Origin: an uncultured Bacillota bacterium
GTDB lineage: Bacteria; Bacillota; Clostridia; Lachnospirales; Lachnospiraceae
NCBI GenBank assembly: GCA_949291945.1
Contig: CASEXH010000011.1
Span: 1 to 64,000, forward strand
Length of the DNA stretch: 64,000 nt
Direction of reading: 5' to 3'
The notes under the pieces were generated by a model. It did no database searches, was not told the DNA's origin, and saw only the letters and a list, made by a program, of their open reading frames with translations. A program made the translations under genes and the position numbers. Within the stretch, counting starts at the first letter, position 1. Each line of letters starts with the position of its first letter. Shown in pieces: positions 7,059-14,967 of this stretch.

Positions 7059-9056
7059 ATGAGAATTGCTTTTGCAGGAAATCCCAACAGCGGTAAGACC
7101 ACCATGTACAATGCGTTAACAGGAAGAAATGAACGTGTTGGAAACTGGGCCGGTGTTACGGTAGAGCGAAAGGAAAGCCCGATCAAAAAGGCTTATTATG
7201 ATGGAGGGGAAGAATTGATCGCAGTGGACTTGCCAGGCGCCTATTCTATGTCTCCTTTTACTTCAGAGGAAAGTATTACCAGCAGCTATGTAAAGAATGA
7301 GCATCCGGATGCGATCATCAATATCGTGGATGCCACAAACTTAAGCCGAAGCCTGTTTTTTACCACACAGCTTCTGGAACTGGGTGTTCCTGTAGTAGTA
7401 GCTTTAAATAAAAGTGATATTACAGAGAAGAAACAGACAAAAATTGATATAGAGCGTTTGTCTGAAAAACTGGGTTGTCCGGTGGTCAAGACCATCTCTA
7501 CTTCCTCAGGTCATGAAGGCCTGAAAGAGGCCGTAAGCCAGGCTGCCGCCTTATATGGAAAAGGGCAGAAGGCTCCTTATGTCCAGGCTGATATCGATCT
7601 TCACGATAAAAATGCAGTAGAGGCTGCGGACAGAAAACGTTTTGATTTTGTTAACAGCATTGTAAAGGAAGTTGAAAAGAGAAAAGTCTTTACAAAGGAT
7701 AAGAACCTGCAGGATAAGATCGATGCAGTGATTACCCATAAGATTATCGGTATTCCTATTTTCGCAGTGATTATTTTCCTGGTATTCTACATATCTCAGA
7801 CTACAGTAGGTACCTGGATCGCTGACTGGCTGGTTGCCTGGATCGAAACTTTCCAGGGCTGGGTAGGGGGAATAATGGAAGATGCCAACCCGCTGCTGTA
7901 TGCAATCCTGGTTGATGGTATTATTGGCGGCGTTGGCGCAGTAGTAGGATTTCTGCCTCTGGTAATGGTTATGTATTTCCTCATTGCTCTTCTTGAGGAC
8001 TGCGGCTATATGGCCCGTGCGACTGTTGTACTGGATCCGATCTTTAAAAGAGTAGGTCTTTCCGGTAAATCCGTAATTCCTATGGTAATCGGTACCGGCT
8101 GCGCCATCCCTGGTGTAATGGCTTCCCGTACCATCCGTAACGAGAGAGAGCGGAGAACAACCGCTATGCTCACACCCTTTATGCCCTGCGGCGCTAAAAT
8201 CCCGGTAATCGCATTATTCGCCGGAGCTTTTTTCGCAGACGCATGGTGGGTATCTGCAACTATGTATCTGGTAGGTATTGTACTGGTCCTTCTGGGAGCA
8301 CTCCTTGTAAAGAGGATCACCGGACAGAAATATCGTAAATCGTTCTTCATCATCGAGCTTCCGGAATACAAAATTCCTAGCTTAAAGAGAGCCTGCGTAT
8401 CCATGCTGGAGCGTGGGAAAGCATATATCATCAAAGCCGGAACCATTATCCTGGTCTGCAACACGGTGGTTCAGATCATGCAGAGCTTTAACTGGCAGTT
8501 CCAGCTTGTGGCAGAAGGTGCAGAGAGCACTTCTATTCTGGCAAGTATTGCCCATCCGATATCCATTTTATTTATTCCTCTGGGATTCGGCGTATGGCAG
8601 CTTGCAGCAGCAGCAGTTACCGGTTTTATCGCCAAAGAGAACGTAGTAGGTACTCTGGCTGTTGTTTATGGTGTGACAAACCTGATCGATACGGAAGAAC
8701 TGGCGCTGGTGGGAAGCGGCAGCGATGTAGCAACTGTTATGGGACTTACAAAGGTTGCCGCCCTGGCATACCTGATGTTTAACCTGTATACGCCGCCTTG
8801 CTTTGCGGCTCTGGGAGCTATGAATTCGGAAATGAAGAGCGGAAAATGGCTCTTCGGAGGTATCTGCCTTCAGCTGGCTACCGGTTATACCGTAGCTTTT
8901 CTGGTATATCAGGCAGGTACTCTGGTTACCACCGGAGCTCTCGGAACAGCCTTTGTTCCAGGACTGATTGCAGTTTTAGTATTCGCAGCGATTATTATAT
9001 GGAGGATACGGAAATCTGATCAGGAATTTACAGCAGAATATAGTCTGCACGCTTAA
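7059..9056 (+). CDS. feoB: Ferrous iron transporter FeoB
   Basis: A 665-residue FeoB. The N-terminal G domain has GNPNSGKT (residues 7-14), DLPGAYS (G3) and NKSD (G4). The C-terminal half is polytopic, with two Gate-type segments; the CGYMARA and PFMPCGAK stretches carry conserved cysteines thought to line the iron path. GTP binding gates Fe(II) entry across the cytoplasmic membrane. GGAGG at 7044-7048 places the start at ATG 7059 rather than at TTG 7053. It follows feoA and precedes an HMA-type FeoB-associated protein. Length is at the lower end for the family but no domain is missing. Confidence 0.93.
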   Translation: MRIAFAGNPNSGKTTMYNALTGRNERVGNWAGVTVERKESPIKKAYYDGGEELIAVDLPGAYSMSPFTSEESITSSYVKNEHPDAIINIVDATNLSRSLFFTTQLLELGVPVVVALNKSDITEKKQTKIDIERLSEKLGCPVVKTISTSSGHEGLKEAVSQAAALYGKGQKAPYVQADIDLHDKNAVEAADRKRFDFVNSIVKEVEKRKVFTKDKNLQDKIDAVITHKIIGIPIFAVIIFLVFYISQTTVGTWIADWLVAWIETFQGWVGGIMEDANPLLYAILVDGIIGGVGAVVGFLPLVMVMYFLIALLEDCGYMARATVVLDPIFKRVGLSGKSVIPMVIGTGCAIPGVMASRTIRNERERRTTAMLTPFMPCGAKIPVIALFAGAFFADAWWVSATMYLVGIVLVLLGALLVKRITGQKYRKSFFIIELPEYKIPSLKRACVSMLERGKAYIIKAGTIILVCNTVVQIMQSFNWQFQLVAEGAESTSILASIAHPISILFIPLGFGVWQLAAAAVTGFIAKENVVGTLAVVYGVTNLIDTEELALVGSGSDVATVMGLTKVAALAYLMFNLYTPPCFAALGAMNSEMKSGKWLFGGICLQLATGYTVAFLVYQAGTLVTTGALGTAFVPGLIAVLVFAAIIIWRIRKSDQEFTAEYSLHA

Positions 9057-9074
9057 GCAGTAAAAGGGAGTTGG

Positions 9075-9104
9075 CAGCCGGCAGGAGAGGTTTCCTGCCG
9101 GCTG
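9075..9104 (+). other. Intercistronic stem-loop after feoB
   Basis: A perfect 12-bp stem (CAGCCGGCAGGA / TCCTGCCGGCTG) with a 6-nt loop and no T-run. Without the T-run it is more likely an RNA-stabilising or processing element between feoB and the small HMA gene than a full terminator. Confidence 0.55.
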
Positions 9105-9131
9105 AAAATGTTAGAAGGGAGAGGACCGTAT

Positions 9132-9506
9132 ATGACAGATCTTATAGCACTTTTGATTTTGGTTCTTATATTAGGGCTGGCAGTTGCGTATATCGTAAAA
9201 GCCAAGAAAAAAGGCGTTAAGTGTATCGGCTGTCCCGCCGGTGGTAATTGCCCCAGCGCTAAAAAGATGAAAAAAAAGAAACTGACTGGGCCGGTGATCG
9301 GAAAAAAGATCCTGAAGATTTCCGGTATGCACTGCGATCACTGTGTGATGAACGTGACCATGATGCTGAACCGAATTGATGGAGTCAGCGCAGATGTGAA
9401 TCTTTCCGCAGGCAGAGCTGTGGTGTCCTATGACCGGGACATTTCCAATGAAGTTCTGAAAGAAGCTGTGGAGAAGATCGGATATCAGGTAGTACGTATT
9501 TCCTGA
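9132..9506 (+). CDS. FeoB-associated Cys-rich protein fused to an HMA domain
   Basis: A 124-residue protein: a membrane helix at residues 4-22, a basic turn, a FeoB-associated type cysteine cluster (CIGCPAGGNC, Cys31, 34, 40), a Lys-rich linker, and an HMA domain with MHCDHC at 66-71. It is a paralogue of the protein at 4695. Here the FeoB-associated cysteine pattern is intact, so the fusion nature is plain. ATG 9132 is preceded by GAAGGGAGAGG. Its place directly behind feoB argues for a role in handling Fe(II) or in protecting FeoB from other metals; this is inference. Confidence 0.75.
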   Translation: MTDLIALLILVLILGLAVAYIVKAKKKGVKCIGCPAGGNCPSAKKMKKKKLTGPVIGKKILKISGMHCDHCVMNVTMMLNRIDGVSADVNLSAGRAVVSYDRDISNEVLKEAVEKIGYQVVRIS

Positions 9507-9542
9507 ATGCATCCGTTTCTAATCATCAAAAAGTATTTTTCT

Positions 9543-9584
9543 AAAGCTATAGTAGATGTATAAAAATACTACTATAGCTTTTCC
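9543..9584. terminator. Bidirectional terminator
   Basis: AAAGCTATAGTAG (9543-9555) and CTACTATAGCTTT (9569-9581) form a perfect 13-bp stem between two convergent genes, with T or A runs on either side. Confidence 0.75.
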
Positions 9585-9596
9585 AAGTTAGAATAG

Positions 9597-10403
9597 TCAA
9601 ATGCGTTTTTTATAAATCCACTGTAGAAAATTAATCAGTGCGTAGAGGAGAATCGCCATAACACAGAGGATTACAATGGCCATGATCATGGTGGTGAGCT
9701 GGAAAACTTGGCTGGAATAGATGATCAGATAGCCCAGGCCTCTTTTGCTGCCGATCATTTCTCCGATTACAATGCCGATGAGAGAAAGACCAATATTCAC
9801 CTTCATAACGCTTAAAATCAGAGGTACTGAGCCGGGAAGGATCACCTTCAGCAGTTCATCTTTTTTATTTCCGCCTAAAGTCCGGATAAGTTTTAACTTA
9901 TCCGGGTCTGTCTCACAGAAACCTGTGTATAGATTCATAATGGCTCCGAAAACGGCCACAGAGATCCCCGCCAGAACAATGGTTTTCATATTGCTGCCCA
10001 GCCATACGATGAGCAAAGGAGCCAGGGCGGATTTTGGCAGGCTGTTTAAAACTACCAGATAGGGTTCCAGAATGAGGGACAGTCGTGGAAAAGCCCAGAG
10101 AAGCACGCTGCACCCAATCCCCAGCACTGTGACCAGAGCAAAACTGATCAAAGTTTCCAAAAGGGTGATGGAAACATGGTTGATCAGAGTGTGATCCAGA
10201 AGCATTTCCCCCATTTTTTCTATGATCTGCCCCGGGCTTGAAAAGATAAAGGAATCGATCAGCCCGGTTCTGGCAGAAATTTCCCAAAGTCCTACAAAAA
10301 ATACAAACAGAAGTATCCTGGAAACCTGGATCAGAATAGAGTTCCGTTTAATGGCCAGGAGATATTTTTTCTGACGCTGAGATACTGGATCAGAGTTCTT
10401 CAT
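9597..10403 (-). CDS. ABC transporter permease (SsuC/TauC/ThiX type)
   Basis: A 268-residue permease with about six membrane helices and the EAA-type cytoplasmic loop (T-L-G-G-N-K-K-D-E-L-L-K-V-I-L-P-G-S-V-P) that contacts the ATPase. The family imports sulfonates, taurine, nitrate or thiamin precursors with a periplasmic-type binding protein. No binding protein lies nearby, so the substrate cannot be named. Its start overlaps the end of the ATPase gene by 14 bp, showing one operon. Because that ATPase is split by the element at 11024-16597, this permease is probably idle or poorly expressed in the integrated state. Confidence 0.85.
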   Translation of the reverse strand: MKNSDPVSQRQKKYLLAIKRNSILIQVSRILLFVFFVGLWEISARTGLIDSFIFSSPGQIIEKMGEMLLDHTLINHVSITLLETLISFALVTVLGIGCSVLLWAFPRLSLILEPYLVVLNSLPKSALAPLLIVWLGSNMKTIVLAGISVAVFGAIMNLYTGFCETDPDKLKLIRTLGGNKKDELLKVILPGSVPLILSVMKVNIGLSLIGIVIGEMIGSKRGLGYLIIYSSQVFQLTTMIMAIVILCVMAILLYALINFLQWIYKKRI

Positions 10404-11028
10404 GGTGGTTCAGCTCCTTCCAGATCTCATTGAAATAGTTTTTAAATTCCGGGGCGCTTCGGGAAGCCATAGGCGTCCGGTTTTCCATATCAAATTCTAT
10501 GGGGATGATCTTCTTTACTGTGGCCGGCCGCTTGCTTAGAACGATCACCTGGTCTGCCATGCTTACTGCTTCTGAGATGTCATGAGTCACCAGAATGGCA
10601 GTTTTCCCTTCTTTTTTGATGATTTTCCCGATATCATCCCCAACAGAGAGCCTGGTCTGATAGTCCAGAGCGGAAAATGGTTCGTCCAGGAGGAGCAGCT
10701 CCGGGTCTAGAGCCAGGGTACGGATGAGAGCGGCTCTTTGCCGCATACCTCCGGAAAGCTGGGAGGGACGGGAGTTTTTGAATTTGTCCAGACCGTAATC
10801 CGAGAGGAGATGCCGGGCTCTTTCTATGTTTTCTTCTGACTTCTTCTTCTGTATCTCCAGACCCAGCAGCACATTGCTGTATATGGTCCGCCACTCAAAA
10901 AGATGGTCTTTTTGCAGCATATAGCCGATATTTGTGGCAGTTTCCTCCATAGGTTTTCCTTTTAGAAGGATTTCCCCCTTTTCCGGCTTCAAAAGCCCGC
11001 AGAGCATATCCAGAAGAGTAGATTTACC
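10390..11028 (-). pseudogene. ABC transporter ATPase, C-terminal part (split by insertion)
   Basis: This is the 3' part of an SsuB/TauB-like ATPase. It begins in the Walker A motif (GGKSTLLDMLCG) and includes the Q-loop (MLQKDHLFEW), the signature (QLSGGMRQRAAL), Walker B (LLLLDEPFSALD) and the H-loop (LVTHDISEA). The first 47 codons lie 5.5 kb away at 16593-16735. The join point is TTACC (11024-11028). Upstream of it the frame runs into element DNA and stops. An internal ATG at 11007 could give a 205-residue product, but it would lack Walker A. Cut precisely at the shared core, the two parts make one frame of 258 codons plus stop. Confidence 0.9.
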
Positions 11029-11048
11029 TCCGGGAGACCAGAGGAAAC
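11024..11048. other. Left attachment site of the serine-integrase element
   Basis: The core TTACC (11024-11028) is followed, 9 nt inside the element, by the arm CCAGAGGAAAC (11038-11048). That arm is a near inverted copy of GTTTCTCCTGG at the other end (9 of 11 positions). Host sequence with the Walker A codons lies to the left. Confidence 0.75.
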
Positions 11049-11111
11049 AAACGGGGAAAAGAGCATATTATAGATAGAGAAAAATCTGTAAGGGATTAGG
11101 AGAGAAGAGCA

Positions 11112-11279
11112 TTGCGAGACAGGGAAATCCGTATAGAGTTTGTGGGACAGGGAGAACCTTCCAGGAAAATAATCCTGGATTTCTGGGCTTCTCAGATCGG
11201 CAGCCGGTTGAAAGAGGAAGTACCTACTAAAAAAGAACGGCTGGAAATCCTGGAACAGATCCTGAAAGGATTCAGATGA
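11112..11279 (+). CDS. Small hypothetical ORF next to the left attachment site
   Basis: A 55-residue ORF starting at TTG 11112, with AGGAG 9 nt upstream, bounded by an in-frame TAG at 11097 and ending TGA at 11279. The product is charged and probably helical in its second half (SRLKEEVPTKKERLEILEQI). I recognise no family. Its size and its place near attL would suit a recombination directionality factor, but that is a guess. It could also be a non-coding remnant. Confidence 0.4.
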   Translation: MRDREIRIEFVGQGEPSRKIILDFWASQIGSRLKEEVPTKKERLEILEQILKGFR

Positions 11280-11364
11280 CCAGCCTCAAAACGAAGTGGA
11301 GGATCCGGCTGTGGCCAGGCTTTGCTTTAGAAATGCATGCCTGCATGTCGGGAAAACGCCGGAT

Positions 11365-11946
11365 CTACAGAAACAGGGAGACTGCGCAGTACACCAGGAG
11401 CAGGGCCATTACCAGGTTTACGGCCTTTGTATGCCGGGCGAAGAACCGGCAGAGGGCAGCGCCGAATAGGGCCCATACATAAGAGCCGGAGGCGCCGATG
11501 ACAGTCAGAACCAGAACAAAGCCGAACAAGGCCAGAGGAGATGAATATATCGGCAGAATGTAAAGAGACATGGCAGTAATGGCATAGATGTAAATCTTGG
11601 GATTCATAAACTGGAGGAGCATTCCGGCAGCAAAGCTGGCTTCTTTTCCCCCGTCTGCACTTAGTTCTCCGGAATTTTTCCATACCTTCCAGGCCAGATA
11701 AAGCATATATCCAGCTCCCAGTACCTGCATGACCAGCTTAACCTTGGGAAGAAAGGTATATAAAGCGGTACTGAACAGGGTACAGATACTCATAACAAAA
11801 AAGAATCCGGCGGTAATCCCGAAATTAAAGGAAACGCTGCGCCGGAAGCCCAGGCGGGCTGCATTGCTCATGGAAAGCAGGTTGTTGGCCCCTGGGGTGT
11901 AGGCGCAGATAAAGCAGTAGATCAGAAAATCATATAATGGGAACAA
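11365..11946 (-). CDS. eamB: EamB/RhtB-type exporter, likely cysteine or O-acetylserine efflux
   Basis: A 193-residue LysE/RhtB superfamily exporter with about six membrane helices. The opening TPGANN motif is the family signature. The LLQFMNPKIYIYAIT stretch and the end VNLVMALLLVYCAV resemble E. coli EamB (YfiK), which exports cysteine and O-acetylserine, closely by memory. It is divergent from the HTH-cupin regulator and shares a 145-bp promoter region with it. That fits a regulator controlling an exporter whose substrate the CyuA enzyme also handles. Family certain; substrate likely but unproven. Confidence 0.8.
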   Translation of the reverse strand: MFPLYDFLIYCFICAYTPGANNLLSMSNAARLGFRRSVSFNFGITAGFFFVMSICTLFSTALYTFLPKVKLVMQVLGAGYMLYLAWKVWKNSGELSADGGKEASFAAGMLLQFMNPKIYIYAITAMSLYILPIYSSPLALFGFVLVLTVIGASGSYVWALFGAALCRFFARHTKAVNLVMALLLVYCAVSLFL

Positions 11947-12018
11947 TGGGATCCCTCCTTTAAATAGAAGTTTAACCTTTACAACATAGAAGGAGAACTT
12001 TATAATGAAATAAAAAGT

Positions 12019-12043
12019 ATTATATAGTACAACTTTGTATAAT
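12019..12043. promoter_or_regulatory. Divergent promoter with TACAA-N2-TTGTA dyad
   Basis: TATAAT for the regulator lies at 12038-12043, and an inverted TATAAT for the exporter at 12019-12024. The dyad TACAA-CT-TTGTA (12028-12039) sits between and overlaps the first, so one regulator could control both directions. No good -35 is visible for either. Confidence 0.45.
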
Positions 12044-12091
12044 ATAATAATATATTTGTATCATTATGATGTCAATAAGGAAGTGATTTTT

Positions 12092-12643
12092 TTGGAATCC
12101 GTGAATAAAATTGTGGCCAGAAATGTGCGGAACCTCCGGGAGAAAAACAATCTGAGCATGGACCAGCTGGTCAGGCTCAGCGGCGTCAGCAAAAGCATGC
12201 TGGCCCAGATAGAAAGGGGAGAGGCAAACCCTACCATATCCACTCTCTGGAAGATCTCCAACGGCCTGAAAGTACCTTTTGACGCCCTTACGGTGCGTCC
12301 GAAGTCAGACTATGAGATCGTGAAGACCGGGGAGGTGGAGCCTCTTTTGGAAGATAAGGGAAGAGTCCGGAATTACTCCCTGTTTCCAGACGACGAAAAC
12401 AGAAGATTTGCCGTATATTACCTGGAACTGGATCCGGAAAGCTTCTGGGAATCAGAACCTCATTTAAAAGGAACCACAGAGTTTATCACGGTCTTTGCCG
12501 GAAGCCTGGAGGTCAGGACCGGGGACCGGATCTTTGATGTGGAACAGGGAGAAAGTATCCGGTTTCCGGGAGACAGGATCCATTCCTACAGGAATACAGG
12601 ACAGGAAATGACGGTCCTTCATATGATTTTGTATAATCCATAA
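12092..12643 (+). CDS. XRE-type HTH regulator with C-terminal cupin domain
   Basis: A 183-residue protein with an N-terminal XRE HTH (about residues 8-62, including MDQLVRLSGVSKSMLAQIERG) and a C-terminal cupin domain (about 110-180). The cupin part carries PHLKGTTEFITVFAGS and GDRIHSYRN, likely to sense a small ligand. Start TTG 12092 is preceded by AAGGAAGTGAT; the in-frame upstream stretch is AT-rich leader. Such regulators commonly control amino-acid or sugar metabolism next door, here the exporter on one side and the kinase and desulfidase genes on the other. The ligand is unknown; cysteine or a related thiol would fit. Confidence 0.82.
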   Translation: MESVNKIVARNVRNLREKNNLSMDQLVRLSGVSKSMLAQIERGEANPTISTLWKISNGLKVPFDALTVRPKSDYEIVKTGEVEPLLEDKGRVRNYSLFPDDENRRFAVYYLELDPESFWESEPHLKGTTEFITVFAGSLEVRTGDRIFDVEQGESIRFPGDRIHSYRNTGQEMTVLHMILYNP

Positions 12644-12660
12644 GAAACGAGAGAAAAGTT

Positions 12661-13608
12661 ATGAAAAATATTATGATCATTGGTGCAGCTATAGGAGATG
12701 TGCTGGTCTATCCGGCTTCCCCGGAAGTTTTCACCTCCGGGTCCCATCCTGCCAGGGAAATCCTGTTGTCTACAGGAGGCGACGGCCTGAATGAAGCTAC
12801 GGTACTGGCAGGATTAGGGAAAGCTCCATATCTGTGCACTTTGCTGGGAAGGGATCAGATGGGAGAACTGGTCAAAACCCACTGCCAGACCAGAGAGATA
12901 CGTCAGGACTTCCTCCGATATGAAGAGGACATCTCTACAGGCCTTAACGTAGTACTGGTTCAGGAAAACGGGGAGAGGAGCTTTCTGACCAATCCTTCCA
13001 GTACCCTGAGAAATCTCAAGCCCTGCCATATCCCGGAGACTTTCCCACGGGATGTGGGAATTCTGTGCCTGGCCAGTATTTTTGTCTCTCCCTGGCTTGG
13101 CAGTCAGGAACTGGCAGAGATTTTTGCCCGGGCAAAAAAACGGGGGATTACCGTCTGTGCGGATATGACGAAACGAAAAAAGGGCGAAACCGCCTGGGAT
13201 ATGAAGGCGGCTTTTTCCCAGGTGGACTATCTTTTTGCCAACCGGGAAGAGGGACAGCTTCTTACAGGAAGGAAAGAACCAGAGGAGATCGCAGAAGTAT
13301 TTCTGGAATGCGGGGCCGGATGTGCAGTGATCAAAAACGGAGAAAAGGGCTGTTATCTGAAGAATGAGAAAGAAGCCTTTGTCATACCTGGATTTTCAGT
13401 GGAATGTGTGGATACTACCGGAGCAGGAGACAGCTTCTGCGCTGGATTTCTCTACGGCCTGTCTGAGGAGAAAGACTTATATACTTGTGGTCTGTACGGA
13501 AACGCCTGCGGGGCTCTGGCTGTCCGTCAGGTAGGAGCCTGCAGGGAAAAAATTTTATGGAAAGATGTGAAAGAATTAATAGAAGAGCAGGGGAAGAAAA
13601 ATGGATAA
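12661..13608 (+). CDS. PfkB/ribokinase-family kinase
   Basis: A 315-residue ribokinase-fold kinase. It has the N-terminal glycine pair (LSTGGDGLNEA), and the C-terminal PfkB signature DTTGAGDSFCAGF contains the catalytic Asp. ATP-dependent phosphorylation of a sugar, nucleoside or small hydroxyl substrate is expected. It starts 18 bp after the regulator and overlaps the desulfidase gene by 8 bp, so the three are co-translated. A kinase is not part of the known CyuA pathway, so its substrate is an open question; L-serine or a modified sugar are possible, neither supported directly. Confidence 0.82.
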   Translation: MKNIMIIGAAIGDVLVYPASPEVFTSGSHPAREILLSTGGDGLNEATVLAGLGKAPYLCTLLGRDQMGELVKTHCQTREIRQDFLRYEEDISTGLNVVLVQENGERSFLTNPSSTLRNLKPCHIPETFPRDVGILCLASIFVSPWLGSQELAEIFARAKKRGITVCADMTKRKKGETAWDMKAAFSQVDYLFANREEGQLLTGRKEPEEIAEVFLECGAGCAVIKNGEKGCYLKNEKEAFVIPGFSVECVDTTGAGDSFCAGFLYGLSEEKDLYTCGLYGNACGALAVRQVGACREKILWKDVKELIEEQGKKNG

Positions 13609-14896
13609 GAAACTCTATGACGCATATATCAAGATTTTGGAAGAGGAACTGGTGCCTGCAATGGGATGTACAGAGCCGATTGCCATTGCCTACGGGGCGG
13701 CACTGGCCAGAGAAATTCTTGGAGGGATACCGGAGAAAGTGAGTATCAGCGCCAGCGGAAACATTATTAAAAATGTAAAAAGTGTAGTAGTTCCCAACAC
13801 CGGCGGCCTTCGGGGGATCCCTGCAGCGGCGGCAGCTGGAGTTGTAGCTGGAAAGGCAGAGAAAAAGCTGGAGGTGCTGGCAGATATTACACCGGAAGAG
13901 ATAGAAAAGATCAGCGGCTATCTGGAAAAGGCGGATTTTGAAGTAAAAACCGTGGAATCCGGCTGTGTTTTTGATATTATTGTAGAGATTCAGAGCAAAG
14001 AGCACCGGGCGGCTGTGAGGATCCAGGGTCATCATACCAACGTGGTCCATGTGGAGAAGGATGGAAAGATCCTGGTGGATAAAGTATATACAGAAGGACA
14101 GGAAGGGGAACGGACTGACAGAAGCCTGCTCTGCATAGAAGAGATCATCCGATTCGCAGACCAGGTGGAGATCGCCCAGGTGGAAAAGGTGATCCAGAGG
14201 CAGATTGATTACAACACAGCTATTGCCCAGGAGGGGCTTAGCGGAAAATGGGGGGCCGGGATCGGAAAGATCCTGCTGATGTCCTACGGAAACAGTGTGC
14301 ACAACCGGGCCAAGGCCATGGCGGCTGCAGGATCCGACGCCAGAATGAACGGCTGCGATATGCCGGTGGTGATCAATTCCGGCAGCGGAAACCAGGGAAT
14401 GACAGCTTCTCTTCCTGTGATCGTCTATGGCGAGGATATGAAAGTGTCCAAAGAGACGCTGATCCGTGCCCTGGTGGTTTCCAACCTGGTGACTATCCAT
14501 TTAAAATCCGGGATCGGAACTCTGTCAGCCTACTGCGGCGCTATCAGTGCAGGATGCGGAGCCGGGGCAGGGATCACCTATCTTTACGGAGGCAGATTCA
14601 AAGAAATCGCCCATACCATTGTGAATGCTCTGGCCATTAATTCCGGGGTAGTTTGCGACGGAGCCAAGGCAAGCTGTGCGGCTAAAATTGCCTCTGCGGT
14701 AGAAGCTGGCACCCTGGGCATGAAGATGTATCAGTTCGGCAGTGAATTTTACGGAGGGGACGGTATTGTGGCTTCCGGCATCGAGGAAACCATTGAGAAT
14801 GTGGCCCAGCTTGCTAGAGACGGTATGAGAGAAACCGATAAAAAGATCATTGATATTATGATCCATAACCATGGGAAAGAGACAGATAGGGAATAG
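13601..14896 (+). CDS. cyuA: CyuA/UPF0597-family L-cysteine desulfidase
   Basis: A 431-residue member of the CyuA (YhaM, UPF0597) family, which resembles the alpha subunit of iron-sulfur serine dehydratases. The MGCTEP motif near residues 21-26 and Cys-containing stretches (GTLSAYCGAISAGCGAGAG and later VVCDGAKASC) supply the expected 4Fe-4S ligands. Known members break L-cysteine to pyruvate, ammonia and sulfide. The start at ATG 13601 overlaps the kinase end and has GGGGAAG upstream. With an EamB-type exporter in the same element, a role in cysteine detoxification or use is a reasonable inference. Confidence 0.85.
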   Translation: MDKKLYDAYIKILEEELVPAMGCTEPIAIAYGAALAREILGGIPEKVSISASGNIIKNVKSVVVPNTGGLRGIPAAAAAGVVAGKAEKKLEVLADITPEEIEKISGYLEKADFEVKTVESGCVFDIIVEIQSKEHRAAVRIQGHHTNVVHVEKDGKILVDKVYTEGQEGERTDRSLLCIEEIIRFADQVEIAQVEKVIQRQIDYNTAIAQEGLSGKWGAGIGKILLMSYGNSVHNRAKAMAAAGSDARMNGCDMPVVINSGSGNQGMTASLPVIVYGEDMKVSKETLIRALVVSNLVTIHLKSGIGTLSAYCGAISAGCGAGAGITYLYGGRFKEIAHTIVNALAINSGVVCDGAKASCAAKIASAVEAGTLGMKMYQFGSEFYGGDGIVASGIEETIENVAQLARDGMRETDKKIIDIMIHNHGKETDRE

Positions 14897-14967
14897 TTTA
14901 GAGCTGTTTCACCTTTTTTTCTCCTTGGCATATACTAGAGAGAGGCGGAATAAAAGAAGGGATTCCT

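Noticed and set aside
10390..11007. A complete 205-residue ABC ATPase from the internal ATG
   Set aside because: It would lack Walker A. The frame is open further upstream to the element junction and matches the missing half at 16593-16735.
13415..14500. A 361-residue minus-strand open frame
   Set aside because: It is the antisense shadow of the kinase and cyuA genes, with a composition typical of such shadows.
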